Program-made: the position numbers and the translations under genes
Shown here: positions 1 through 5,733 of the stretch, piece after piece
Position numbering within the stretch: the stretch's first letter is position 1
How the letters are laid out: each line of letters opens with the position of its first letter
Notes under the pieces: generated by a model
What the model was told of the DNA's origin: nothing
Databases searched by the model: none
What the model saw: the letters and a program-made list of their open reading frames with translations, nothing else
Assembly: GCA_011390535.1 (NCBI GenBank)
Contig: JAABSF010000194.1
Span: 1 to 5,894 of the forward strand
Direction of reading: 5' to 3'
Source of the DNA: Deltaproteobacteria bacterium
GTDB taxonomy: Bacteria; Myxococcota_A; Polyangia; HGW-17; SLPX01
Length of the DNA: 5,894 nt

Positions 1-1
1 G

Positions 2-358
2 GGGACCATTGCGCCGTTTACTTGTTTCTTGGCTGGTGGCCCCGACGCTGATGGTGACAACGGAAACCCGACATACGATCAAGATCAAGACTTTAATCCA
101 GACATCCAAAACAGCGGCTCAACGGCTGACGGTGTAGCGCTGTTCGATGTGCCGGCTTCTCAGATTACAGATTCGACAGTCCCCATTGATGTTGTACTTT
201 ATGGCTCAACAAACACGAGCAACCTTATAGACGAGACAGGGAACCCTGCCGATGTGGATGTAGGAGATTGTGGTGCCGGAGAGTCGTTACTCCGAGACGG
301 CCTTGATTCATGGGTCATCCAGAATCCTCCCGTGCCTTTGAATTGCCCTGCTTTTTGA
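2..358 (+). CDS. Lamin tail domain (LTD) protein, C-terminal end, 5' partial
   Basis: The frame is open from the left edge to a TGA at 356-358, giving 118 visible residues; the true start lies outside the window. A TTG at 29 is in frame, but the frame continues upstream of it, so it is unlikely to be the start. The visible part looks like the second half of an LTD fold: an Asp/Asn/Gly-rich stretch (AGGPDADGDNGNP), then DGVALFD, a PIDVVLYG strand, the acidic NPADVDVGD segment, GAGESLLRDG and a terminal DSWVIQNPPVPLNC. In the family this order (DGVAL, then D.VVYG, then G.SL.R, then W) is typical of LTDs in exported nucleases, phosphatases and surface proteins of bacteria. The catalytic or anchoring part, if any, is missing, so its function is unknown. 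Three cysteines are visible, the last near the C-terminus. The next gene follows on the same strand after 71 bases with no clear terminator between. Confidence 0.75.
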   Translation, partial: GTIAPFTCFLAGGPDADGDNGNPTYDQDQDFNPDIQNSGSTADGVALFDVPASQITDSTVPIDVVLYGSTNTSNLIDETGNPADVDVGDCGAGESLLRDGLDSWVIQNPPVPLNCPAF

Positions 359-418
359 GGGCTGGCTTTCAGTAATTGAAATCAGGCAAACACAACCTCC
401 AGGGTTGATTGGGCCATT

Positions 419-423
419 GGGAG
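419..423 (+). promoter_or_regulatory. Ribosome binding site of the metallophosphoesterase gene
   Basis: GGGAG lies 6 bases before the ATG at 430. It favours this ATG over the upstream in-frame TTG at 409, which has no comparable purine motif at a suitable distance, and over the later ATG at 442. Confidence 0.6.
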
Positions 424-429
424 ACCTCT

Positions 430-1752
430 ATGCGATGGATCATGGGTGCCATCTTCGCTACTATGTTGACCACTGTGGTGACGGCGGGTCATTACTATCT
501 CTGGCGGCGGTATCTTTATGACACCGGTTTGAAATCGTCCTGGCGGCGAGGTCTGACAGTTGCTTTGATTGGATTGGGGCTTTTGCTTCCAGCCGTGTTC
601 ATTCTGTCCCGTGTGGCTTTGGATGTCGGGATGTGTTTCGTTATTTTGGCAGGTTTTTTCTGGATGGGGGTTCTTTTTTACGCTGTTCTTATCCTCGGTC
701 TTTGGGATGGAGGGAGAGCGATATGGCGCCTGAAGTCTTTTCTCTCAAAAAACCGAGTCGGAAAAGATGTGGGCGGTAAGCAAAATGATGATACAAGAGC
801 GGCAGTTTCAGTAGCCAGTAATTGCGCGCCGAAAGAAAAGCGTAAAGAAGCATTGCCGAATGTGATTTCTCCGGCACAAGAGAATGAAATCCACCTAAAG
901 AATCCTGATCGTAGGCTCTTTATGGCTCGAACTGCTGCGACGACAAGCCTTGTAGGTGCCGGCGCCATAGGGATGATAGGCCTCCGTTCCGCCAGGGTTC
1001 ATGTGGAGACCCCGGAGATCCCCATATCATTGGAACGATTTCCGAAACAGATGTCGGGGTTTCGAGTGGCCGTCTTATCTGATCTTCATATCGGCCCCAC
1101 CTTGAGGCAGAGTTTTACCCAACGAGTGGTTAAGATGACCAACGCCCTGAAACCCGATATGACGGTCGTTATTGGAGATATAGTCGATGGTCCGGTTTCG
1201 CTTATCGGTGATGATGTGAAGCCTCTCGGTGGGTTAAAAGCACCTTACGGTGTCTTCTTTGTTACTGGTAACCACGAGTATTACTCAGGGGCTGTGGAGT
1301 GGGTTGAGTTTATGAAACGGATAGGAATGCGGGTGTTGATGAACGAGCGCGTTCGGATAGGAGAAAAGAACACAAAAGGGGTGGGATTTGATCTCGCGGG
1401 GGTTGGAGACAAACGCGCCGGAATGTTTGTCAAATCTCACGCTCAAGACATAAACAAAGCCGTCAAAGGTCGTGATGAGAGCCGGGAGCTTGTGGTTCTG
1501 GCTCATCAGCCTTCCCAGATACCTCACGTGGAGAAGGGGCGGCCCGGCCTCCAGATTTCAGGCCACACACATGGAGGTCAGATCTGGCCCTGGACCTATG
1601 CTGTACGTCTGGCGGAACCCTATCTATGTGGTCTTTACAAACACAACGAGAGGACCCAAATCTTTGTTACTCGTGGTGTGGGATATTGGGGGCCGCCGAT
1701 AAGGTTTCTCGCGCCGGCGGAGATCCCCTGTCTGGTGTTGAGCTCAACATGA
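430..1752 (+). CDS. Membrane-anchored YkuE/YaeI-type metallophosphoesterase
   Basis: The product has 440 residues. All calcineurin-like phosphoesterase motifs are present in order: SDLH (D218, H220), GDIVD (D250, D253), GNHE (N281, H282), AHQP (H359) and GHTHGGQ (H379, H381). These residues bind the two metal ions, so the enzyme is probably active as a phosphomonoesterase, phosphodiesterase or lipid pyrophosphatase; the substrate cannot be read from sequence. Ahead of the catalytic domain (about 205-440) are three hydrophobic segments (about 2-20, 41-62 and 66-92), a charged linker (about 93-160), then a twin-arginine-like motif (DRRLFMA, R161 and R162) followed by a hydrophobic Ala/Gly-rich stretch to about 185. 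B. subtilis YkuE is a known Tat-dependent enzyme of this family, so an extracytoplasmic catalytic domain is plausible. The family resemblance is strong; placing the domain outside the membrane is inference. It may be cotranscribed with the LTD gene upstream. Confidence 0.88.
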   Translation: MRWIMGAIFATMLTTVVTAGHYYLWRRYLYDTGLKSSWRRGLTVALIGLGLLLPAVFILSRVALDVGMCFVILAGFFWMGVLFYAVLILGLWDGGRAIWRLKSFLSKNRVGKDVGGKQNDDTRAAVSVASNCAPKEKRKEALPNVISPAQENEIHLKNPDRRLFMARTAATTSLVGAGAIGMIGLRSARVHVETPEIPISLERFPKQMSGFRVAVLSDLHIGPTLRQSFTQRVVKMTNALKPDMTVVIGDIVDGPVSLIGDDVKPLGGLKAPYGVFFVTGNHEYYSGAVEWVEFMKRIGMRVLMNERVRIGEKNTKGVGFDLAGVGDKRAGMFVKSHAQDINKAVKGRDESRELVVLAHQPSQIPHVEKGRPGLQISGHTHGGQIWPWTYAVRLAEPYLCGLYKHNERTQIFVTRGVGYWGPPIRFLAPAEIPCLVLSST

Positions 1753-1796
1753 ATGATATTTCTCGTTTGGTGTTGGGCTCCCTTCTGATTGAGGTT

Positions 1797-2396
1797 TTAG
1801 GTTTTACCAAAGCCTGGGTAGAGCTTTTTTAAACAGTCGGAACAGATGGCGTGAGAGAAATCCACTCCGAAGCGATCTCCGAAATAGCTCTCGAAAGGTT
1901 CCCAATTTCCCTCTGGATCCCTTATTTTTTTACACTCTGCGCATATTGAGACAAGGTCGTTTTGAGGTTCCAGATGACTCAGATCTTCGATCATCAAAAG
2001 TACCCTGGTTTGGTTTTCATGCTGGAAAGGTGCAGCTGAAACAAGCAGCCTATGCTCACTGACTTTTCCTTCGCGGGAGCGGATGAACCGGACTTTCTTT
2101 TGAGAAAGCTCCTCTTTTTGGGTACACTCTTCAATAATAAGCTTAATCAAACAGGTCTCACAGGCCTTTCCGGCTGTACACTGATCACCGCTCCCGTCAA
2201 AGTAAACGCAATCTAAAATGCTACCCAATTTTTTGCCGGTTGCCTGGCCTTTGGAGCTGAGTAGAGCTTTTCGTGCGCGGACATTCATGCGATGGATCCT
2301 GTGCTCTTTGTCTACGACCAGGACTTGTCCGGGCATGGCGTCCAGCACGGTGTCCAGAAGCTCATTTTGTGGAGTAAAGTTCATTTTATCGTACAT
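1797..2396 (-). CDS. PAS domain protein with two cysteine clusters
   Basis: The product has 199 residues and no membrane segment, so it is probably a soluble cytoplasmic sensor. An N-terminal PAS fold runs from about 10 to 140: LLDTVLDAMPGQVLVVDKEHRIHRMN is a typical PAS opening and TRVLLMIEDLSHLE a typical closing strand. Inserted in it is a cysteine cluster (C63, C73, C79, C82; C-x9-C-x5-C-x2-C) of a kind seen in a PAS subfamily. The C-terminus (about 150-194) is the recurring ICAECKKIRD...W...SHAICSDCLKKLYP module with a CxxC-x29-CxxC spacing (C152, C155, C185, C188). This module often sits at the end of PAS and response-regulator proteins and may bind a metal; its role is not established. 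No kinase, GGDEF or DNA-binding output domain is present. The ATG at 2396 is preferred because AGGA lies 8 bases upstream. The gene is convergent with the phosphoesterase gene, with 44 bases between the stops. Confidence 0.82.
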   Translation of the reverse strand: MYDKMNFTPQNELLDTVLDAMPGQVLVVDKEHRIHRMNVRARKALLSSKGQATGKKLGSILDCVYFDGSGDQCTAGKACETCLIKLIIEECTQKEELSQKKVRFIRSREGKVSEHRLLVSAAPFQHENQTRVLLMIEDLSHLEPQNDLVSICAECKKIRDPEGNWEPFESYFGDRFGVDFSHAICSDCLKKLYPGFGKT

Positions 2397-2404
2397 CCTG
2401 GTGT

Positions 2405-2408
2405 TCCT
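2405..2408 (-). promoter_or_regulatory. Ribosome binding site of the PAS gene
   Basis: On the minus strand AGGA lies 8 bases before the ATG at 2396. A second in-frame ATG four codons later (2384) is less well placed, so the longer form is chosen. Confidence 0.5.
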
Positions 2409-2461
2409 GTCGTAAGTCTATCGAAAACTGAATTTAAAAACTTCATATGGTTTATTTGATT

Positions 2462-2479
2462 ATTGTAGTGAGCAGCTCA
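2462..2479 (-). promoter_or_regulatory. Possible PAS gene promoter -10 with palindromic operator
   Basis: On the minus strand TACAAT (2462-2467) matches five of six bases of a -10 box and lies 66 bases before the PAS start codon. Directly upstream is the 11-base palindrome TGAGCTGCTCA (2469-2479), where a repressor between -10 and -35 would bind. The -35 region has no good match, so this is a weak prediction. The rest of the 278-base gap between the PAS and PilZ genes is AT-rich and holds no gene I can support. Confidence 0.3.
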
Positions 2480-2674
2480 TTTTTGTTTCCTATTTTTGTC
2501 TTTATATATTCTGTCTCAATAGAAAAAGGCGTCAACGATGGATTTTATTCCATTCATCCAAGGGGCGCGAGAGTTCTCTTTGTTCGAAATATGGAAATCG
2601 CGTGGCAATGGGAAAAGTGAGTTGAGAGGAAAAGATTGTTTGTATTCAAAGTGTTAGCTGAAAAGAGAGAGATT

Positions 2675-3130
2675 TCAGTCTTCGGCCAGCAAAGCGATTC
2701 GTTTAACCAGTGAGACCAGACGATTTTTGGTCTCTTCATCTAAATTGATAAACTCGATTCCCATGCCGTTTTGATCATAGTCAGGGCTGTCTCCCTGTAC
2801 TTTGTTTGCCCACGCTACCACGCCTTCAACCTGGATGGGGGCATCGCTGTTGGGTGGTTGGAAGCTGAGGGTAAGGACGGTATCGATGGCGGATGGTTCG
2901 TCGGTTCTAATGAAAATCCCTAAAGAGCTTAGGTTTGTAATACTCGCGGATTTGCTCACCAAATAGTTTTCTTCGCGGGAATAGTCCACGTCAAGATCGA
3001 CCGAAACTCTTTGAGCCATCCGGCGATCCGCTCCGCGTGGAGTTGTTTGTGATGTATCATCTTCTTGGGAAGGGTTACCTAGGATGCTCTTTTCTTTCTC
3101 TTTATTTTGTATGTTTTGCTTTTCCGGCAC
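2675..3130 (-). CDS. PilZ domain protein, probable cyclic di-GMP receptor
   Basis: The product has 151 residues. Residues 1-33 are a polar, charged, probably disordered tail. Residues about 36-148 form a PilZ domain carrying both signature motifs for cyclic di-GMP binding: RxxxR (R37 to R41, in DRRMAQR) and NxSxxG (N66, S68, G71, in ITNLSSLGIFI). The later IQVEGVVAWANK and GMGIEFINLDEETKNRLVSLV segments match the beta strands and C-terminal helix of the short stand-alone PilZ proteins common in Myxococcota and related groups. Because both motifs are intact, nucleotide binding is likely; the partner (motility, exopolysaccharide or transcription) is unknown. The start is a GTG, chosen because a strong GAGGAG lies 6 bases before it and no ATG lies nearby. 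It shares its strand with the PAS gene, 278 bases away, so the two may or may not be transcribed together. Confidence 0.88.
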   Translation of the reverse strand: MPEKQNIQNKEKEKSILGNPSQEDDTSQTTPRGADRRMAQRVSVDLDVDYSREENYLVSKSASITNLSSLGIFIRTDEPSAIDTVLTLSFQPPNSDAPIQVEGVVAWANKVQGDSPDYDQNGMGIEFINLDEETKNRLVSLVKRIALLAED

Positions 3131-3136
3131 GACTGA

Positions 3137-3142
3137 CTCCTC
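3137..3142 (-). promoter_or_regulatory. Ribosome binding site deciding the GTG start of the PilZ gene
   Basis: On the minus strand GAGGAG ends 6 bases before the GTG at 3130. This is a strong match to the 16S tail at a good distance and is the main reason for calling a GTG start. Confidence 0.7.
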
Positions 3143-3200
3143 GCTAATGCTGTGTCGTGTGTTCTCTGAAAAAATATCGTTTCCTGCAGTTTTGGTCTTT

Positions 3201-3232
3201 GGGTGTAAAATACTGTTCCTAACCTTTCACCC
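3201..3232. repeat. Imperfect inverted repeat over the PilZ promoter
   Basis: GGGTG (3201-3205), one unpaired T and AAA are mirrored by TTT (3225-3227) and CACCC (3228-3232). The arms are about 15 bases apart and enclose the proposed -10 box. It could be a regulator site in DNA or a hairpin in RNA. Confidence 0.4.
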
Positions 3233-3234
3233 AA
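3207..3234 (-). promoter_or_regulatory. Possible PilZ gene promoter
   Basis: On the minus strand TTGGGT (3229-3234) and TATTTT (3207-3212) are 16 bases apart, a plausible sigma-70 pair with a leader of about 70 bases before the GTG. It coincides with an imperfect inverted repeat at 3201-3232, which could be an operator. The assignment is by eye only. Confidence 0.35.
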
Positions 3235-3286
3235 TAACGCTCATAACACCCGATAAAGATCTCAACAACCAAAAAAATTCAATGTC

Positions 3287-3301
3287 ACCTTCGGGGAAGG
3301 T
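3287..3301. repeat. Perfect short inverted repeat (hairpin)
   Basis: ACCTTC and GAAGGT flank a three-base GGG centre. On the minus strand a run of seven T follows nine bases after the stem (3271-3277), which is reminiscent of a terminator, but the gap is too long for a classical one. Confidence 0.4.
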
Positions 3302-3311
3302 TGGAAACCAT

Positions 3312-3333
3312 AAGCCTTTATGTCAAGCCTTTA
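3312..3333. repeat. Direct repeat of AAGCCTTTA, 13-base period
   Basis: Two identical 9-base copies (3312-3320 and 3325-3333) are separated by four bases. Two direct half-sites at near one-helical-turn spacing could bind a regulator, but a chance repeat cannot be excluded. Confidence 0.35.
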
Positions 3334-3404
3334 GGACGCCCGCATGGCTCCAAATTCGGAAGCTGCTTCGCATCAATGCAGGGGTTTTTGTCGTTTGCGT
3401 CAAC

Positions 3405-3428
3405 GACCGCCGCCTGAAGGCGACGGTC
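3405..3428. repeat. GC-rich hairpin with TGAA loop
   Basis: GACCG, a mismatch and CGCC pair with GGCG, a mismatch and CGGTC around a TGAA loop, giving nine base pairs and one C/A mismatch. It is the strongest secondary structure in the intergenic region. No T-run directly follows on either strand, so it is not a standard terminator. It may be an interspersed palindromic repeat of the REP type or part of a structured RNA. Confidence 0.5.
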
Positions 3429-3474
3429 TGTGTGGATTTTCGCATTATCAGGTTGTGGTTACCTCCTGGTAATG

Positions 3475-3483
3475 TGATATATT
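3475..3483 (+). promoter_or_regulatory. Possible extended -10 promoter of the S9 peptidase gene
   Basis: TGA followed by TATATT gives an extended -10 (TGn plus a five-of-six match). The -35 region is poor, as often seen with extended -10 promoters; TTGTGG lies 19 bases upstream. Transcription would start near 3490, leaving a leader of about 60 bases. Confidence 0.4.
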
Positions 3484-3498
3484 GCCGTTTAAATTTTT

Positions 3499-3520
3499 AG
3501 AAGCTTTGAGAGAAGCTTTT
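3499..3520 (+). promoter_or_regulatory. Leader hairpin before the S9 peptidase gene
   Basis: AAGCTT (3501-3506) and AAGCTT (3513-3518) pair around a TGAGAG loop; one A-U and one G-U pair extend the stem. A short T-run (3517-3521) overlaps the end of the stem. It could act as a weak terminator or attenuator, or protect the message end. The stem is AT-rich, so the effect may be small. Confidence 0.35.
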
Positions 3521-3534
3521 TAATTCTCATCCAC

Positions 3535-3540
3535 GGAGGT
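3535..3540 (+). promoter_or_regulatory. Ribosome binding site of the S9 peptidase gene
   Basis: GGAGGT lies 8 bases before the ATG at 3549, a near-ideal site that fixes the start and places a signal peptide directly after it. Confidence 0.75.
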
Positions 3541-3548
3541 CTGCAGGC

Positions 3549-5624
3549 ATGTATGAGTCTCATTTTTTCACCCGTTTACCGAAATTTGCCAGGCTGCTTT
3601 TATTATTTTGCCTGAGTGTAGTGTTTTCTTCAGTGGTCTATGCAAAAAGGCCCATGACGCCGGAGGACCTGGTGAAGGTAAAAGCAGTGGGCGATCCGCA
3701 GGTTTCTCCCGACGGTAATTGGGTTGTCTTCAGTGTAACGAGTCAGGATGCAGAGACAAACAAGAGTAAAACAAAACTCTATGTTGTCCCGCTTTCTGGT
3801 GGAAAACCCCGCAAGATTACAAGTGGTTCCGGGTCGGACCACTCTCCTCGCTGGTCACCTGACGGTAAGAATTTGGCCTTTGTTTCTACGAGAGGGGAAG
3901 ATGGATCTCAGTTGTGGGTTTTGCCATTCAAAAAAGGGGGCGAGGCAAAAAAGATAACTCAAGTGCCCACAGGGGTCAGCTCGCCTATATGGCGACCTGA
4001 CGGGAAACGGTTGGCTTTTGTCTCCAGGGTGTTTCCTCAGTGCCGGGATGAAAAGTGTAATAAAAAAATTCTGGAAGAGAGAAAAAAGAGCGGGGTAAAA
4101 GCTGAGATCTTTGACAGTCTTATGTATCGCCATTGGAACCACTGGCGGCATGGTCGAGTAAAGCATATCTTGGATGTATCCGCTGATGGAGGAACCAGCC
4201 GGGATCTGACTCCGGGAAAGGCGGACGCTCCACCCGCAGCTTTAGGTTCGGGTCATGATTTTCATTATTCACCGGATGGAAAGAAGCTCGCTTATACGAC
4301 GAACACATCAAAAGTAGTTGCCACCAGCACAAACAACGACATTTATCTTGTTGACGCAGACGGTGGTGCTCCAAGGCTAGTCACCAAAAATCCGGCGAAC
4401 GATAATAGTCCGCATTTCAGCCCGGATGGCCGCTATTTGGCATTTCGAGCCATGGAGCGTCCTGGTTATGAATCTGATCGCTATCGACTGATTGTAATTA
4501 ATCGAAAGACAGGTGCCCGCCGTGTCCTTACGTCTACATTTGACAGACCGGTAGGAGAGATAGCCTGGTCTCCTGATTCCAAGGAGGTTTATTTCACCGT
4601 GCCCGATAGGGGTTATTTTCCGGTTTTCTCTGTGCCGGTGAGCGGGGGCAAGGTGAAGACTGTTTTAGACAAAGTCACCGCTCGCTATCTCAGGGTAAGC
4701 CCGAGTGGGAAAAGTCTGGTCTTTGTTGGACAAGCGAATGACAGCCCCACAGAGGTCTATCGTTATGATCTCACCGCCCGCAGGAAAGTAAGGCTCACCG
4801 GGTTCAACACCTGGCTTACCGAAAAAAGAGATATGGGCAGATTAGAGTCTTTTTGGTTCAAGGGTGCGGGTGGTGCGCGGGTTCACGCCTTTTTGTTGTG
4901 GCCTCCTGAGTCAAGTGTCAAAAAGGGAAAAAAAATACCAGTAATTAACTTGATTCACGGCGGTCCTCAAGGAATGTTTGGCGATTCTTTTCATCCCCGG
5001 TGGAATATTCAGATGTTTGCTGCTCCGGGTTATGCTGTTTTAATGGTCAATTTTCACGGATCCGTGGGTTATGGGCAGGCTTTCACCGATGCTATTCAAG
5101 GTGACTGGGGAGGTAAACCGTACGAAGACATTATGAAGGGTACCGAAGCTGCTGTGAAAAAATATCCCCGCCTCGATGGATCCCGTGTCGCGGCGGCGGG
5201 GGCATCTTATGGGGGTTACATGGTGAACTGGATCGGCGGACACACTGATCGATTCAAGTGTCTATTGAGTCATGCCGGGGTATTTGATTTGCGTTCAATG
5301 TACGGGGCCACCGAAGAGCTTTGGTTTCCCGAGTGGGAGTATAAGGGAACGCCTTGGGGGAAGACCTCAAAAAGCCAGTATGAGCGTTTTTCTCCATCCT
5401 ATTATGTGAAAAACTGGGTGACTCCCACCCTGGTGATACATGGACAGCACGATTATAGAGTTCCGGTGACTCAAGGAATGCAGTTATTTACCTCTCTACA
5501 GCGAAGAAAGGTTCCGTCTCGTTTCTTGTATTTTCCCGATGAAGACCATTTTGTACAAAAGCCGAAGAACCGTCTCTTGTGGTGGAAGACCGTCTATGAA
5601 TGGTTCGGCAGCTATCTGAAATAA
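3549..5624 (+). CDS. Secreted S9 (prolyl oligopeptidase) family peptidase
   Basis: The product has 691 residues, usual for dipeptidyl aminopeptidase/acylaminoacyl-peptidase-like S9 enzymes. A Sec signal peptide is clear: basic start, LLLLFCLSVVFSSVV core, likely cleavage after VYA (residue 32), so it probably acts in the periplasm. Residues about 35-430 form a beta-propeller with repeated SPDG-type blade motifs at 53, 103, 149 (RPDG), 241, 291, 341 (SPDS) and 384 (SPSG). Residues about 435-691 are the alpha/beta-hydrolase domain with the oxyanion HGGP (470-473), nucleophile S553 in GASYGG, D635 in HDYRVP and H667 in DEDHF; the triad is complete. It should cleave short peptides near their N-terminus; exact specificity is unknown. 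A segment after the third blade (C165 and C170, then RHWNHWRHGR) is characteristic of one S9 subfamily, and the cysteines may form a disulphide. It has its own leader and strong ribosome site. Confidence 0.95.
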   Translation: MYESHFFTRLPKFARLLLLFCLSVVFSSVVYAKRPMTPEDLVKVKAVGDPQVSPDGNWVVFSVTSQDAETNKSKTKLYVVPLSGGKPRKITSGSGSDHSPRWSPDGKNLAFVSTRGEDGSQLWVLPFKKGGEAKKITQVPTGVSSPIWRPDGKRLAFVSRVFPQCRDEKCNKKILEERKKSGVKAEIFDSLMYRHWNHWRHGRVKHILDVSADGGTSRDLTPGKADAPPAALGSGHDFHYSPDGKKLAYTTNTSKVVATSTNNDIYLVDADGGAPRLVTKNPANDNSPHFSPDGRYLAFRAMERPGYESDRYRLIVINRKTGARRVLTSTFDRPVGEIAWSPDSKEVYFTVPDRGYFPVFSVPVSGGKVKTVLDKVTARYLRVSPSGKSLVFVGQANDSPTEVYRYDLTARRKVRLTGFNTWLTEKRDMGRLESFWFKGAGGARVHAFLLWPPESSVKKGKKIPVINLIHGGPQGMFGDSFHPRWNIQMFAAPGYAVLMVNFHGSVGYGQAFTDAIQGDWGGKPYEDIMKGTEAAVKKYPRLDGSRVAAAGASYGGYMVNWIGGHTDRFKCLLSHAGVFDLRSMYGATEELWFPEWEYKGTPWGKTSKSQYERFSPSYYVKNWVTPTLVIHGQHDYRVPVTQGMQLFTSLQRRKVPSRFLYFPDEDHFVQKPKNRLLWWKTVYEWFGSYLK

Positions 5625-5670
5625 TTTCTTTTCTTTTTTCCGTTTTTGCATTTCCTAGAAGATCACCACG

Positions 5671-5733
5671 AACAAAACGATGAGCAATTTTCATTTCAAT
5701 AAGAGTTTAGAGAATATATTCCGTCGTTTTGTT
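5671..5733. repeat. Ten-base inverted repeat with 43-base spacer
   Basis: AACAAAACGA (5671-5680) is perfectly complementary to TCGTTTTGTT (5724-5733); a G-U and a G-C pair extend it inward to twelve pairs. The spacer contains the perfect palindrome GAATATATTC (5712-5721). The left arm overlaps the first base of the frame starting at 5680. It may be a stem in the message that affects translation, the edge of a small mobile element, or chance. Confidence 0.4.

Larger units (their letters stand above)
3143..3534. other. Divergent intergenic region with no confirmed gene
   Basis: This stretch separates the PilZ gene (leftward) from the S9 peptidase gene (rightward). It holds the two proposed promoters, a perfect 6-base-pair hairpin at 3287-3301, a 9-base direct repeat at 3312-3333, an 11-base palindrome (3359-3369), a GC-rich hairpin at 3405-3428, a small hairpin at 3459-3472 and one at 3499-3520. 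A 40-codon minus-strand frame (3323-3445) is the only coding candidate and is weak. No known riboswitch core, tRNA or transposase remnant is recognisable. The density of paired elements in about 200 bases suggests structured RNA or an interspersed repeat rather than plain spacer. Confidence 0.5.

Noticed and set aside
362..407. Small hairpins between the LTD and phosphoesterase genes
   Set aside because: TTTCA/TGAAA and CAACC/GGTTG stems are short and lack a T-run, so neither a terminator nor an attenuator is supported.
678..968. Minus-strand open frame inside the phosphoesterase gene
   Set aside because: It is the shadow of a gene with complete catalytic motifs on the other strand and has no recognisable domain.
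1809..1830. AAAGC/GCTTT hairpin followed by T-run as terminator for the phosphoesterase gene
   Set aside because: The stem has only five pairs with two GC pairs and a nine-base loop, and it lies within the end of the PAS coding sequence; too weak to call.
1626..1832. Plus-strand open frame over the end of the phosphoesterase gene
   Set aside because: It overlaps the coding end of that gene in another frame and runs antisense into the PAS gene.
2523..2553. ATGGA/TCCAT hairpin and T-run on the minus strand as PilZ terminator
   Set aside because: The stem is only five pairs and the T-run lies ten bases away.
3084..3500. A 138-codon plus-strand open frame
   Set aside because: It overlaps the start of the well-supported PilZ gene on the other strand, crosses both proposed promoters, and its translation resembles no family.
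3250..3548. Cyclic di-GMP or other known riboswitch before the peptidase or PilZ gene
   Set aside because: Fragments such as GGAAACCAT and GGACGC recall GEMM elements, but the conserved core and its order are absent on both strands.
5625..5647. Pyrimidine-rich tract after the peptidase gene as a rho-independent terminator
   Set aside because: No GC-rich stem precedes the T-rich stretch; only an AT-rich palindrome over the stop codon is present.
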